NCBI GenBank assembly: GCA_016718805.1
Contig: JADKCP010000011.1
Location: 124,001 to 188,000, forward strand
Origin: Bacteroidota bacterium
GTDB taxonomy: Bacteria > Bacteroidota > Bacteroidia > UBA4408
Direction: 5' to 3'
DNA: 64,000 nucleotides
Shown: positions 34,293-43,563 of the stretch, piece after piece
Numbering within the stretch: the first letter of the stretch is position 1
Layout: each line of letters starts with the position of its first letter
The notes under the pieces: model-generated
What the model saw: the letters and a program-made list of their open reading frames with translations, nothing else
Databases searched by the model: none
Told to the model about the DNA's origin: nothing
Program-made: the position numbers and the translations under genes

Positions 34293-36746
34293 TTATTGCT
34301 TAACAATTTTTTGAGACCAGTTTTTCCCCACAAAAATATAGGCACCAACGGGCAAATATTTTACATTCCAATCCACCATATCAGATTCAATAATACGTTC
34401 TTCTATGAGTTTCCCATCAATATCCATCAATTTTACTACGCCCAAGCTTGTATTAGTTAACGATTTTATATGCACAAATGAGTGCGCGGGATTAGGAAAT
34501 AATTGAAATTGATTGTTCGAAATTTCAGGAATGCTTAGCGGCAAAATACTTACCACGGCCGTATTGGTAATCACCGGACTATTGTAATCAAAATAAATTG
34601 ATGCTGAATTCGGAATTTGTATTCCTGCTTGAATTCCCGACGTTTTTAAAATTTTGAACCTTATAAATCCATGTGAAGCAGGCTCGTTAATAGTTGAATC
34701 AGGGAGCAAAATAGTAGGAAAATACCAACTTACTACATTGTTTTTAATAGTCGTATTGCAAGTATGAGAGGAGGAAACAGTTACCAAACTTGCACCATTT
34801 AACATCTGCGACAAAGTATCAGTCACCATTATATTAAATGCAGTATCGGTACCTGTATTTTGAAAACGAATAGTGTAGTATAAGTAATCATTGGTATTAA
34901 CTAAAACACTATCGTTTGTAACTGTTTTATCATTAGGATCATAAGAGCCTACAACTTCTTCACGAATAACTGCATAGTTTGAATAGGGTGTTGTATCAGC
35001 AACAATTGGAGTTATACTTGCTTGAGTAAGTTCAATGTTTCCCAATACAGCTCCAAGACCAACCCTCTCTGTAACGCGTATAAAACCTGTTTGATTGGGC
35101 ACCAATGTAGGAATTAGCCATCGAAGTGTATCTCCTAGAACATAAGTAGGCAGTGGGTTTTGTGATAGGTGGGTTACTACCGGAGATTTAATAAAATTTA
35201 CCAGTACATTATTTATAGTATCGGTTCCTTCATTCTTATAATTAATCCAATATCCTGTAATAAAGCCGGGTCGCATAGCTGTTAATGGAATAATATCGAT
35301 GCTTAAATCTTTTATTCCTGGAATTGGTGTAACTCCAAAAAACAAGGTATCAGGAGATGCACTTACTTGACCTGATTGCGTACTTGGTGTGCTAGCCGTG
35401 TAGTAGTTAGGTACTGTTATTGAAACTTGTGTCAAACCAGTATCAGCATACAGAGTTAAATATTCTTGAGGTTGCGTAGGTTGAAAACTCGAAGATTGAA
35501 AATGCATCATTAAGCTAATTGGATTATCAGTTGTATCCTTTTGACCATTAGAATCAGCATCGTTAAAATTTACACACACTAGTGGGTAGCTTCCACATGA
35601 AGCATTTGTAGTTGCACAAACTATTGGGTTGAGAGGAACACAGTTAAATGGCGATAAGTTTAAAGGTTGATTCGGAATACATGAAATAAATGTATTGTGA
35701 AAATCCATGTAAAATATAGAATCGGGTAAATTGGGCAAGCAACTCAAAGGATTATTATAACATTCGAAGTAGCGCAACTTTGCCGGTAAGTTTGGTAAAA
35801 TACCCAAGTTGTTATTACTACATAACATGCTTTCTATTTTTGATGGTAGCGAAGGTAAATTACTGAGCTTTAAATTATCAATTAATAGTACTTTTAATGA
35901 ATCCGGTAAAATTGGTAAACTGCTTATATTGTTGTAGGATGCATTGAGTACTTTTAATCCTGCCGGCAAGTTTGGTAATTGGTTTAGATTATTAAAACTA
36001 CATTCAAGTCTGGTAAGATTGGGAGGTAAATTAGGTAGACTATTCAAGTTGCTATGTATTATAGATAGCTCTTCTAATGAATTAGGCAAATTACTTATTT
36101 GTATATTAAAATTTCCACAAGTAAGTATTTGCAATACCGAGTTAAAGTATGTAATGGAATCGATTCCATAATTGTTTTGACAATACAAAAACCTTAATGA
36201 ATCAGGCATGGCAGGTAAAGTAGTAAGTTGATTGTACGAACAATCCAATTTAACCAAAGTGTTGGGTAATGCAGGTAATTGTGTTAAAGCTGTTTCACTT
36301 ACAACAAGCCAGTTCACCGTTTGTGGTAATTGAGGTAAGGCACTTAAATTACTTTGTGAACAAACCAATTCAGTAAGAGTTGGAGGTAAAGCAGGTATTG
36401 TTGTCAAAGAATTTCCATATAATACAATCGAATTAAGCAATGGCGGAAATGAAGGAATGCTTGATAAATTTTGACATAGCCAAATATCTAAAGAAGTTAA
36501 ACCTGTCATGTATTGTAATCCATCCAAATTTTGCAAAGAGGAATTTGAAGTAATGTATAAAATACTATCCAGTATTAGGTTCGGACAATTCGTAATTAAA
36601 GAGTCTTGTGCAGTAAAACAGGTAGGGTAATTTGCTTTTAAAATAGTTCTGAAAGCTGCGTCGGGTACCCAAAAATTTTGTGCACGAAGGGGAGTTTTAC
36701 TTATAAGTGCAACAAAAATGAATAGAAGTATTAGGCGGCTTTTCAT
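34293..36746 (-). CDS. Leucine-rich-repeat T9SS-secreted surface protein
   Basis: The protein has 817 residues. After a signal peptide (to about residue 22) and a short cap come about fourteen leucine-rich repeats (residues 90-365) of the LPxLPxxLxxLxCxxNxL type, the bacterial YopM/IpaH-like subclass. Residues about 370-600 hold a beta-sandwich and a repeat-like domain, and residues 600-730 match the conserved DUF11/DUF7619-like block (SYDPNDKTV ... YLYYTIRFQNTGTDTA ... IYFDYNSPVITNT). The C-terminal 75 residues (FQLFPNPAHSFVHIKS) are a type A T9SS sorting domain. It is probably an adhesin. It starts 12 bases after the stop of the pterin dehydratase gene. Confidence 0.88.
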   Translation of the reverse strand: MKSRLILLFIFVALISKTPLRAQNFWVPDAAFRTILKANYPTCFTAQDSLITNCPNLILDSILYITSNSSLQNLDGLQYMTGLTSLDIWLCQNLSSIPSFPPLLNSIVLYGNSLTTIPALPPTLTELVCSQSNLSALPQLPQTVNWLVVSETALTQLPALPNTLVKLDCSYNQLTTLPAMPDSLRFLYCQNNYGIDSITYFNSVLQILTCGNFNIQISNLPNSLEELSIIHSNLNSLPNLPPNLTRLECSFNNLNQLPNLPAGLKVLNASYNNISSLPILPDSLKVLLIDNLKLSNLPSLPSKIESMLCSNNNLGILPNLPAKLRYFECYNNPLSCLPNLPDSIFYMDFHNTFISCIPNQPLNLSPFNCVPLNPIVCATTNASCGSYPLVCVNFNDADSNGQKDTTDNPISLMMHFQSSSFQPTQPQEYLTLYADTGLTQVSITVPNYYTASTPSTQSGQVSASPDTLFFGVTPIPGIKDLSIDIIPLTAMRPGFITGYWINYKNEGTDTINNVLVNFIKSPVVTHLSQNPLPTYVLGDTLRWLIPTLVPNQTGFIRVTERVGLGAVLGNIELTQASITPIVADTTPYSNYAVIREEVVGSYDPNDKTVTNDSVLVNTNDYLYYTIRFQNTGTDTAFNIMVTDTLSQMLNGASLVTVSSSHTCNTTIKNNVVSWYFPTILLPDSTINEPASHGFIRFKILKTSGIQAGIQIPNSASIYFDYNSPVITNTAVVSILPLSIPEISNNQFQLFPNPAHSFVHIKSLTNTSLGVVKLMDIDGKLIEERIIESDMVDWNVKYLPVGAYIFVGKNWSQKIVKQ
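35650..36480 (-). repeat. Tandem leucine-rich repeats, about 20-21 codons each
   Basis: About fourteen units in the LRR T9SS gene repeat the pattern L-P-x-L-P-x-x-L-x-x-L-x-C/x-x-x-N-x-L. Units vary in length (20-23 codons) and DNA identity is low, so they are old. One central unit (around 36130-36180) is degenerate. Confidence 0.8.
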
Positions 36747-36757
36747 GCTTGTGGTTT

Positions 36758-36994
36758 TTAGATCAATGTAATTCTATCGATAGCCGCCGCCAATTTTCTA
36801 TCCTTGTCAGTAACTGTATTTCCAGCATCGTGTGTGCTTAAACGAATGTTAACTTGATTATAAACATTGCTCCAATTGGGATGATGGTTCATTTTTTCGG
36901 CAAGAAAAGCAACACGAGTCATAAATGAAAATGCTTCACTAAAGTCTTTAAATTGAAACGATTTTGTAAGTGCATTATTTTCTTCTTGCCACAT
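36758..36994 (-). CDS. phhB: Pterin-4a-carbinolamine dehydratase
   Basis: The protein has 78 residues, slightly shorter than the usual 95-105 because the N-terminus is short. The family core is clear: [20 protein letters not shown], with the catalytic His pair, then [22 protein letters not shown]. The enzyme dehydrates 4a-hydroxytetrahydropterin formed by aromatic amino acid hydroxylases. Those hydroxylases are not in the window. A TAnnTTCG promoter variant lies at 37018-37025. It sits 12 bases upstream of the LRR gene on the same strand, which may be chance. Confidence 0.88.
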   Translation of the reverse strand: MWQEENNALTKSFQFKDFSEAFSFMTRVAFLAEKMNHHPNWSNVYNQVNIRLSTHDAGNTVTDKDRKLAAAIDRITLI

Positions 36995-37017
36995 AAGTTT
37001 AGTATTTAAAATTGTTT

Positions 37018-37025
37018 CGAATTTA
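37018..37025 (-). promoter_or_regulatory. Promoter -7 element variant (TAAATTCG on the reverse strand)
   Basis: The plus strand reads CGAATTTA, i.e. TAnnTTCG in reverse. It is 23 bases upstream of the ATG of the pterin dehydratase gene. Confidence 0.35.
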
Positions 37026-37050
37026 AATCTGGTGCACTACAGATTTATTT

Positions 37051-37479
37051 TTATTGTTGATTCTCAATTACCGCAAGAGTGAGCCGACTAATGCCAATTA
37101 ACTTACCATCTTCATTATGAATTTCTATACTCCAAACCTGCGTTTTTTTTCCAAGATGAAATGGAAAAGCAATACCATACACATATCCCGAGCTTACCGG
37201 TCGCAAATGATTCGCATTAATATCCAAACCAACACAAGTAAAATTATTCATGTCAATAACTAAATTACCTCCAATGCTTCCAAGCGTTTCCGCTAAGGCG
37301 GCAGTAGCACCTCCATGCAATACACCGGTGGGTTGTTTGGTTCGATGATCAACCGGCATACGACCCTTTATATAATTATCACCAAGCTCGAGCAACTCAA
37401 TTCCAAGATGCTCTACCATGTTATTTTTTCCTAAGTCTTGTATTGATTCAATGGTATATTCTCTAAACCAAATAGCCAT
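37051..37479 (-). CDS. Hotdog-fold thioesterase (PaaI/MenI-like)
   Basis: The protein has 142 residues. The active-site segment PTGVLHGGATAALAETLGSIGG matches the YdiI/MenI and EntH class of hotdog thioesterases, in which the Glu of LAETLG is catalytic. INANHLRPVSSGYVYG is the second family signature. MenI hydrolyses 1,4-dihydroxy-2-naphthoyl-CoA in menaquinone synthesis, a likely role in an organism that uses menaquinone, but no men genes are beside it. Other acyl-CoA substrates are possible. It is read away from the cytochrome peroxidase gene. Confidence 0.82.
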   Translation of the reverse strand: MAIWFREYTIESIQDLGKNNMVEHLGIELLELGDNYIKGRMPVDHRTKQPTGVLHGGATAALAETLGSIGGNLVIDMNNFTCVGLDINANHLRPVSSGYVYGIAFPFHLGKKTQVWSIEIHNEDGKLIGISRLTLAVIENQQ

Positions 37480-37535
37480 GTTGTTCTTTTTAAAAGTAAA
37501 TGTATTAAATTGAGCGCTATATTTAGTAGCGGCGT

Positions 37536-38513
37536 ATGAAATTAAAAAAATTAATTTTGCAATCTATGTTCAAAAAACTATTTATTGCTTTATTTATTCC
37601 TTTACTCTTGATGCTCCTTGCATCTAAAACCGATACTTCAAGCACACAAATTCAAACGAAAGAACAGCTTGGAAAAAAACTATTTTTTGATCCGATTTTG
37701 TCTTCCGATCAAACAATTAGTTGCGCATCTTGCCACAATCCAAAATTTGCATTTGCCGATAGTGTAGCGTTTAGCAAAGGTGTCGGAAACAATATTACTA
37801 CACGCAATGTTCCTACGGTAATGAATGTGATGTATCGTGAAGTATATTTTTGGGATGGTCGCGCAAAAACACTCGAAGAGCAGGCTATATTTCCAATAGA
37901 AAATCCGGTTGAAATGAATTTAAAAATTGAAGATGCCGTTGCTCGACTAAATACTTCAGCTGAATATGTGAACCTATTTAAAAAAATTCTTCATTCAAAA
38001 CCCTCTAAAAGTACACTTGCTGAAGCACTTGCAGCTTACGAAAAAACACTTGAAACATCTGCTACCTCTTTCGATAAATTTGCCAAAGGTGATTCAACTG
38101 CAATAAGCGAATCGGCAAAAAGAGGGCAATTGGTTTTTAATTTTCAAGGACATTGTTTTGATTGCCATTTTGGTCCTGATTTTACCGGCGATGAGTTTAA
38201 AAATATTGGATTGTATAACGATAAAGAATTGAAGGATGCAGGTCGTTACAATATTACAAAACTTGAAAGCGATAAAGGTAAATTTAAAGTACCGGGATTG
38301 CGAAATGTTGCGCTTACAGCACCCTACATGCACAACGGAATGTTTCGTACATTACGTGAAGTAATTGAGTATTATTCAACACCCTCAAAATTTGTCCAAA
38401 ATGCCATTAATGTTGATTCAATTACTGCCAATGGTTTTAGTTTGACAGAACAGGACAAGCTTGACCTGGAAGCATTTTTACTGGCGCTTACCGACAGCAG
38501 TTTTACGAAATAA
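37536..38513 (+). CDS. Di-haem cytochrome c peroxidase
   Basis: The protein has 325 residues. A signal peptide covers the first 30; the start is ATG at 37536, with a second ATG at 37566 that would give an equally good signal. Two haem c motifs are present: CASCH at 63-67 and CFDCH at 207-211. DGRAKTLEEQAIFPIENPVEMN and GLRNVALTAPYMHNGMF are conserved blocks of the CcpA/MauG family. The enzyme reduces hydrogen peroxide in the periplasm with electrons from cytochrome c. A promoter-like TATATTTA at 37518-37525 ends 10 bases before the first ATG. It is 20 bp upstream of the aminotransferase. Confidence 0.92.
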   Translation: MKLKKLILQSMFKKLFIALFIPLLLMLLASKTDTSSTQIQTKEQLGKKLFFDPILSSDQTISCASCHNPKFAFADSVAFSKGVGNNITTRNVPTVMNVMYREVYFWDGRAKTLEEQAIFPIENPVEMNLKIEDAVARLNTSAEYVNLFKKILHSKPSKSTLAEALAAYEKTLETSATSFDKFAKGDSTAISESAKRGQLVFNFQGHCFDCHFGPDFTGDEFKNIGLYNDKELKDAGRYNITKLESDKGKFKVPGLRNVALTAPYMHNGMFRTLREVIEYYSTPSKFVQNAINVDSITANGFSLTEQDKLDLEAFLLALTDSSFTK

Positions 38514-38533
38514 ATACCAGCATTCAACAAGCT

Positions 38534-39724
38534 ATGATAACACAGCGACAGGTTTTTTTGCAGCACATGGCGCAAACTACTTCTTTTCCGCTTTCGCTCG
38601 AAATTGAAAGAGCCGAAGGATTGTATTTATATGATACAAGTGGAAAAAAATACATGGATTTAATTTCCGGTATTTCGGTAAGTAATGTAGGACATCGACA
38701 TCCTAAGGTAGTGAATGCTATTCAGCTTCAGCTAGAAAAATATTTACACTTAATGGTGTATGGAGAGTATATACAATCACCTCAAGTACAGTTAGCTCAA
38801 TGGTTAAGTAATCATTTACCTGAGGCTTTAAACTGTAGCTATTTTGTTAATTCAGGAAGTGAAGCCATTGAAGGTGCATTAAAACTTGCTAAACGGCTTA
38901 CTGGAAAAACTGAAATTATTTCTTTTAATAATGCGTATCATGGAAGTACAACAGGAGCATTGAGTGTTGGAGGAAATGAAAATTTTAAAAATGCATTTCG
39001 TCCTCTTTTGCCCGATGTGCGCATTTTAGAATTTAATAATACAGAACAATTTAAATTACTTTCACTAAATAATACTGCTTGCATACTTGTTGAGCCAATT
39101 CAGGGTGAAGCGGGAATTATTCCTGCTACCAAAGAATTTTTAATTGCATTGCGAAGTCTTTGTGATGAAAATAATTGCTTGCTTATTTTTGATGAAATAC
39201 AATCGGGTGCAGGTCGAACCGGAAAACTCTTTGCCTTTGAACATTACCAAATTGTTCCCGATATACTTTGTATTGCAAAAGGAATGGGTGGTGGAATGCC
39301 AATTGGTGCTTTTATAAGTTCACATCAAAATATGCAAGCACTTACAAATAACCCTATGCTGGGGCATATTACCACATTTGGAGGACATCCGGTGAGTTGT
39401 GCAGCGAGTAAGGCGGCTTTTGAACTTCTGTATGAAGAAACATTGTTGACTCAAATTCCAGCCAAAGAACACTTGTTTCGAAGCTTGTTACAACATCCAA
39501 CAATTAAAGAAATTAGAGGTAAGGGATTACTTTTGGCGCTGCAATTTGATAGCTTTGAAAACACAAAAAAAATAATTGATACTTGTATTCAAAATGGAGT
39601 TATCACCGACTGGTTTTTATTTTGCGATAATGCGATGCGCATTGCCCCTCCCCTAACAATTACAGAAACTCAAATAAAGGATGCATGTGCTGTAATTTTG
39701 AATGCCATAGAAACCATTGGTTGA
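38534..39724 (+). CDS. Class III aminotransferase (PLP-dependent)
   Basis: The protein has 396 residues. The family blocks are YLYDTSGKKYMDLISGISVSN near residue 33, VNSGSEAIEGALKLA (phosphate-binding GS) near 100, LLIFDEIQSGAGRTGKLFAFE near 217 and the PLP lysine in ILCIAKGMGGGMPIGAF near 250. It belongs to the group of acetylornithine/ornithine/4-aminobutyrate aminotransferases. The exact substrate cannot be told: no arginine or GABA genes are adjacent. It follows the peroxidase by 20 bp, so co-transcription is likely but may not be functional. Confidence 0.88.
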   Translation: MITQRQVFLQHMAQTTSFPLSLEIERAEGLYLYDTSGKKYMDLISGISVSNVGHRHPKVVNAIQLQLEKYLHLMVYGEYIQSPQVQLAQWLSNHLPEALNCSYFVNSGSEAIEGALKLAKRLTGKTEIISFNNAYHGSTTGALSVGGNENFKNAFRPLLPDVRILEFNNTEQFKLLSLNNTACILVEPIQGEAGIIPATKEFLIALRSLCDENNCLLIFDEIQSGAGRTGKLFAFEHYQIVPDILCIAKGMGGGMPIGAFISSHQNMQALTNNPMLGHITTFGGHPVSCAASKAAFELLYEETLLTQIPAKEHLFRSLLQHPTIKEIRGKGLLLALQFDSFENTKKIIDTCIQNGVITDWFLFCDNAMRIAPPLTITETQIKDACAVILNAIETIG

Positions 39725-39782
39725 AAGAAGCCTGATTAAACGATTTAGTTAAATTAATTGATAGATTGCTCCCTTCACAAAC

Positions 39783-40841
39783 TTAACGTTCAGCCCATTC
39801 AAACATTGACGAATCCTTTTCGAGTTCAGATTTAAATTTTTCAGTGGGTGTAATTCCAAATGAGGCCAGTGGCAAAGGAATGTTATGTATCATTTTGTAT
39901 TTGATAAAGTAATTGTTTTGCAACCAACCTTCACCAAAATGTGAAATTGCATTGTAATACAGCAACACTTGTTCGTAATCAGAAAGCTGCGCGCGCAGCA
40001 TTCTTAAATAATCCACTTTCTCTTCATCGCTTATTAAATCAGTGTCTTGCTTATCCACGTATTTTACTGTTTGAAACAAATGACGGTAGTAGTGTCCTAA
40101 ACGACTTTGGTGACCACCCCAAGGCAAATAGCGCAGACGTAATACCACAGGATATCCATCGTAATCAATATAAGCAGGGCGAATGCTCTTTGATTTTATT
40201 AATTTGAAATAATTCAAAACTGCGGTAAATAATTTTTCTTCCAATTGATAGTTAGGATTTTTATTAATGGCTTTGCTTACCATATCTGAATTATCGCCCA
40301 CTCCTCCCAAAAAAAATATATAAGCTAAACGTAGTAGTTGCTCATCGTTATACCTATTTTTCAATTCGCCCTTTTCAGAAAGCTCATCGTATTTATCCTT
40401 ACAACACCAAAACGAATAGCGAAACTCATTGTACATGCTAACAAAAGCTTTACGCTTCTCAACCGTTCCTTCATGTCCGTCTATTTTTATTTCAGAAATA
40501 TTATCCTTGTGAAAGCGCAACAATTCGTAAAATTTATTTTCGAAACGTTCAATTTGCAAATCGCGCTTTTGTTCAACATTGGCTTTAAACTGCACCCAAA
40601 ATGCTAAAAAGGTTAAGAATGCTGCAAATAGTGCTATGAGTGGTCCAAGCATACCTCCGTAGGTATCACCAATAGGACCGGTTTCGGCAGGATCAATGTC
40701 TTTGCTATTGAATTGGCTATGGTAAATTTTAATAAGCCAATGTGGAAATGAAATAAGAATTTGCTCGTAAAAAACCGCAATCAACACAATAATCAAAATT
40801 GGTAACCACAATTCCGACCATATTCTTTTGAGTGCTTTCAT
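39783..40841 (-). CDS. AbiC-like membrane protein, putative phage abortive infection protein
   Basis: The protein has 352 residues. Two membrane spans are near the N-terminus (residues 11-31 and about 63-87), separated by a short loop with GPIGDTYGGMLGPL. After the second span comes RFENKFYELLRFHKDNI, the signature of the putative AbiC family (PF16872), then a mainly helical cytoplasmic domain with GHYYRHLFQTVKYVD and YNAISHFGEGWL. AbiC-like proteins are predicted to abort phage infection. It stands alone, flanked by housekeeping genes on both sides, with no toxin-antitoxin partner or other defence gene nearby. Base use does not look foreign. Family fairly sure, defence role inferred. Confidence 0.72.
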   Translation of the reverse strand: MKALKRIWSELWLPILIIVLIAVFYEQILISFPHWLIKIYHSQFNSKDIDPAETGPIGDTYGGMLGPLIALFAAFLTFLAFWVQFKANVEQKRDLQIERFENKFYELLRFHKDNISEIKIDGHEGTVEKRKAFVSMYNEFRYSFWCCKDKYDELSEKGELKNRYNDEQLLRLAYIFFLGGVGDNSDMVSKAINKNPNYQLEEKLFTAVLNYFKLIKSKSIRPAYIDYDGYPVVLRLRYLPWGGHQSRLGHYYRHLFQTVKYVDKQDTDLISDEEKVDYLRMLRAQLSDYEQVLLYYNAISHFGEGWLQNNYFIKYKMIHNIPLPLASFGITPTEKFKSELEKDSSMFEWAER

Positions 40842-40989
40842 TCTTTTTAAATTTATAGTGAATGTAAGATTATTTAAGAAAATCTTACCTAATTTAAACT
40901 GATAAAAAGCGAAATCAGAAAAGTCCTAGCATTGCTAAAACCTTGATTCGTAGTAACTATAAAATGAATTTATAAAAGATGATTCAGCA

Positions 40990-41766
40990 TCACTTTTTCA
41001 CCAATTCCTTCGGTAAAAATTGAAAAAAAGTATCGCCACGTAATCCTAAACGCAGCGTTTCTAAGGAAATTACGTCATTAGGAGCTATATTCCCTAAATT
41101 AACATTGGCTCCTAGCAATTTTATAAACCATACCTGTTGAGGCTTTTGTGGAGATTCCCACATTATTTTTTCGGCAGGAACTCGAGCCAAAATTTTGTCA
41201 ATTAATAAAGTATGTGCCTTTCCGTCGCGGTGATAAATTCCAACGTTTCCGCTTTCTCGCGCCTCTGCAATTACTTTCCAGCTTCCCGCTTCCAGTTCCT
41301 TCGTCATCATTTTTATCCACTTTGCAGGATGAATAATAATTCCTTCTTCTTTAGATCCTACTTCCGAAAGTACAGTTACTTGCTTACTTAATGTTTGTAT
41401 GTATTCACACTTTTTATCGTGTGGCATTTCAAGCGAACCATCCGATACCTCTGCAGTATCGAGTTTTAATTTATCCAAGAGTTTGCGGTAATCGTCAAAC
41501 ATGTTGCGTACAATAAATGCTTCAAATAAAGTTCCTCCCAAGTACACCTTAATTTTGGCATCTTGGTATAACTTTATTTTTTCTTGCAAATTTGGACTAA
41601 TAAATGAAGTCCCGAATCCAAGTTTTACCAGGTCGGTAAGATGACCACTGGCAGAAATAAAGTTTTCGGCTTCGCGTAAACTAATTCCTTTGTCCATCAT
41701 CATGGTGATTCCACTTACTCTTGGTTTTTGGCTTCTTTCGGGTATGTGCGGTAATGTATAATTCAT
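40990..41766 (-). CDS. comA: Phosphosulfolactate synthase (ComA family)
   Basis: The protein has 258 residues, the normal size for ComA, which adds sulfite to phosphoenolpyruvate to give (R)-phosphosulfolactate. Visible family blocks are KPRVSGITMMMDKGIS, VKLGFGTSFIS, KVYLGGTLFEAF, EVSDGSLEMP, LSEVGSKEEG and EARESGNVGIYH. In archaea this is the first step of coenzyme M synthesis; ComB, ComC and ComDE are not here. In Bacteroidota it may feed sulfolactate or cysteate for sulfonolipids, which is inference. Start is ATG 41766. It is unrelated by strand spacing to the AbiC-like gene (148-bp gap). Confidence 0.87.
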   Translation of the reverse strand: MNYTLPHIPERSQKPRVSGITMMMDKGISLREAENFISASGHLTDLVKLGFGTSFISPNLQEKIKLYQDAKIKVYLGGTLFEAFIVRNMFDDYRKLLDKLKLDTAEVSDGSLEMPHDKKCEYIQTLSKQVTVLSEVGSKEEGIIIHPAKWIKMMTKELEAGSWKVIAEARESGNVGIYHRDGKAHTLLIDKILARVPAEKIMWESPQKPQQVWFIKLLGANVNLGNIAPNDVISLETLRLGLRGDTFFQFLPKELVKK

Positions 41767-41876
41767 GTGTTTTTTCTGGTGTAAATTATTCTGTTTTTAA
41801 GGACCTTACTTTTACTCTGCGGATGTATCCCCCCTATTTCGTAAGTAAAATCACTGCTAACAATAAATGATGAAAA

Positions 41877-43289
41877 CTATTTTCGGTACTGTTCAATTAC
41901 TTCAATAATTGATGCATTTTTATTTAAAGCCGGATGATATTCGAAAATATCAATGTGCTTTTCAAAATCGAGCGATAAACCACTTTCTAAATAATACATT
42001 CCGTCTTGCGTATCACCATAAATAAATTTTAAGGCTGCCATGCGGTATTTTAATTCGGGACTATCCGGAAAGTGTTTTATACCGTCGGCCAGCATTGAAA
42101 TTGATTCTTCTTTATACTCTTGAATGTACATCAAATTTGAATAATCAAGATACACTTCTTCGTTATCGCTTTCAAGCTCAATTACTTTACAATAACCAAT
42201 CTCAGCCTCTTCAAAAAAACCAAGTTTTTGTTGAATCTCACCGTAAATGTACCAATAGTCGGCATTTTCAGAATTAAGCTCCAAAGCCTTTTTAACGTAG
42301 TGAATGCCTTCACTGATACGATTCTGGTATTCCAAAATAATTCCAATTCCTAGCCAGGCATCAGCATATTCAGGATCCATCTTTATGGACTTGTTGTAGT
42401 AATTTAATGCCTTGTCCCAATCTTCCATTTTTTCGTAGCATTCGCCCATGTAATAAAAGGAAGTTGCATCGGGTTCTTCAAACTTAAAGGTTTCTTTGTA
42501 GGTGGCAATGGCTTCATCAAATCGACCTAAATTGGCCAATGAATTTGCTTTGTTGAAATAAGCTGAAGAAAAATTTTCTTGTACAACAATTGCGTAATCA
42601 TAGGCTTCTATAGCTTTTTCAAACATGGAGGCTTTGTTATAAGCAATTCCTAAATTAAACCAAGCTGCCGGCGAATAAGGTACACGGTCAATAAAATCGG
42701 TATAAAACTTTACACTTTCGGCTGTATTTTCGGTAATATCAAAGCAAAAAGCAAGTTCGTATAATGCGTATTCGTTATCGGGATTTTCGTGTACAGCCTT
42801 TTTCAAAAACTTAATTGCCGATTCAAAATCACTTTTGTTTTCGTATTCAAAAGCAATGTGCATGTATAATTCATCCTTTTCTTCAGCAGTTTCGAGGGCT
42901 TGCTTATAAGTTTCAATTGCTTTATCAAACTCATTTAATTGACTGAATATACTGCCCCTGGTAACAAATAACTCTGTATTGGAAGGTTCAAGCATTTCAG
43001 CCTTAGTTAAGGTGTCCAGTGCTTTCTGTACTTGATTAGATGCAGCATACAACTGAGCTTGACGAATTAAAAACAACACCGTAAACGGATGCTGGCTTAA
43101 TCCAAGTTGCGCTACTTGTATGGCTTTGGTTATATTTTTTTTATCGATGTAGGTATCAATTAATTCTTCAAACTCCGCTACATCAAAAAAGTATTGTTCA
43201 TTTAATTTGAGCATTCTTTCGTAACGTTCCAACACTTCATTCGCCTCTTCCCCATGCTCAAAATTCTCCTCGTTGCTTTCTTCTAACAT
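41877..43289 (-). CDS. Tetratricopeptide-repeat protein
   Basis: From the ATG at 43289 the protein has 470 residues. The frame is open to an ATG at 43382, but an exact -7 element at 43323-43330 lies between them, and the extra 31 residues have no family character. After an acidic N-terminus come ten or more TPRs (for example YYNKSIKMDPEYADAWLGIG and YNKASMFEKAIEAYDYAI), ending near HIDIFEYHPALNKNASI. No signal peptide or membrane span is visible, so it is a cytoplasmic scaffold. I know the family as a conserved single-copy Bacteroidota protein, but no function is assigned. Confidence 0.85.
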   Translation of the reverse strand: MLEESNEENFEHGEEANEVLERYERMLKLNEQYFFDVAEFEELIDTYIDKKNITKAIQVAQLGLSQHPFTVLFLIRQAQLYAASNQVQKALDTLTKAEMLEPSNTELFVTRGSIFSQLNEFDKAIETYKQALETAEEKDELYMHIAFEYENKSDFESAIKFLKKAVHENPDNEYALYELAFCFDITENTAESVKFYTDFIDRVPYSPAAWFNLGIAYNKASMFEKAIEAYDYAIVVQENFSSAYFNKANSLANLGRFDEAIATYKETFKFEEPDATSFYYMGECYEKMEDWDKALNYYNKSIKMDPEYADAWLGIGIILEYQNRISEGIHYVKKALELNSENADYWYIYGEIQQKLGFFEEAEIGYCKVIELESDNEEVYLDYSNLMYIQEYKEESISMLADGIKHFPDSPELKYRMAALKFIYGDTQDGMYYLESGLSLDFEKHIDIFEYHPALNKNASIIEVIEQYRK

Positions 43290-43322
43290 ATAGTTCCCTT
43301 TTCGTTTATATCCTTCTATTTG

Positions 43323-43330
43323 CAAAATTA
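43323..43330 (-). promoter_or_regulatory. Promoter -7 element (TAATTTTG on the reverse strand), decides the TPR start
   Basis: The plus strand reads CAAAATTA, an exact TAnnTTTG in reverse. A GAA at 43349-43351 is close to the expected CAA of a -33 box at the right spacing. Transcription from here starts around 43317, so the translation start must be 43289 rather than 43382. Confidence 0.5.
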
Positions 43331-43549
43331 ACAAATTATGCCATTTTTGAAAGTCACCAAAAGGTATCTTATTAACAGGCAAAAGTTTATTTTTTGTATG
43401 GCCAATTTCTAGGTTCTAAAATTCACGATTAATATTCACAGTATCAACAACTTATCAAATTATTTTTCAAATTTCTTTGATTTAGACTACTTTGATTGAA
43501 TCCTACCAATAAAATATCAATAATAGCAACAAGTTACCAGATTAATTTT

Positions 43550-43557
43550 TTTCTTTG
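43550..43557 (+). promoter_or_regulatory. Possible promoter -7 element (TTTCTTTG, one mismatch)
   Basis: It differs from TAnnTTTG at one base and ends six bases before the ATG at 43564, which would again be a nearly leaderless start. Confidence 0.3.
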
Positions 43558-43563
43558 CAGTGA

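Noticed and set aside
34286..34348. N-terminal extension of the PagL-like protein overlapping the LRR gene
   Set aside because: The ATG at 34285 begins a clear signal peptide and the extra residues overlap the end of the LRR gene in another frame.
43289..43382. N-terminal extension of the TPR protein to an ATG at 43382
   Set aside because: An exact -7 promoter lies inside the extension, so its mRNA starts downstream of that ATG.
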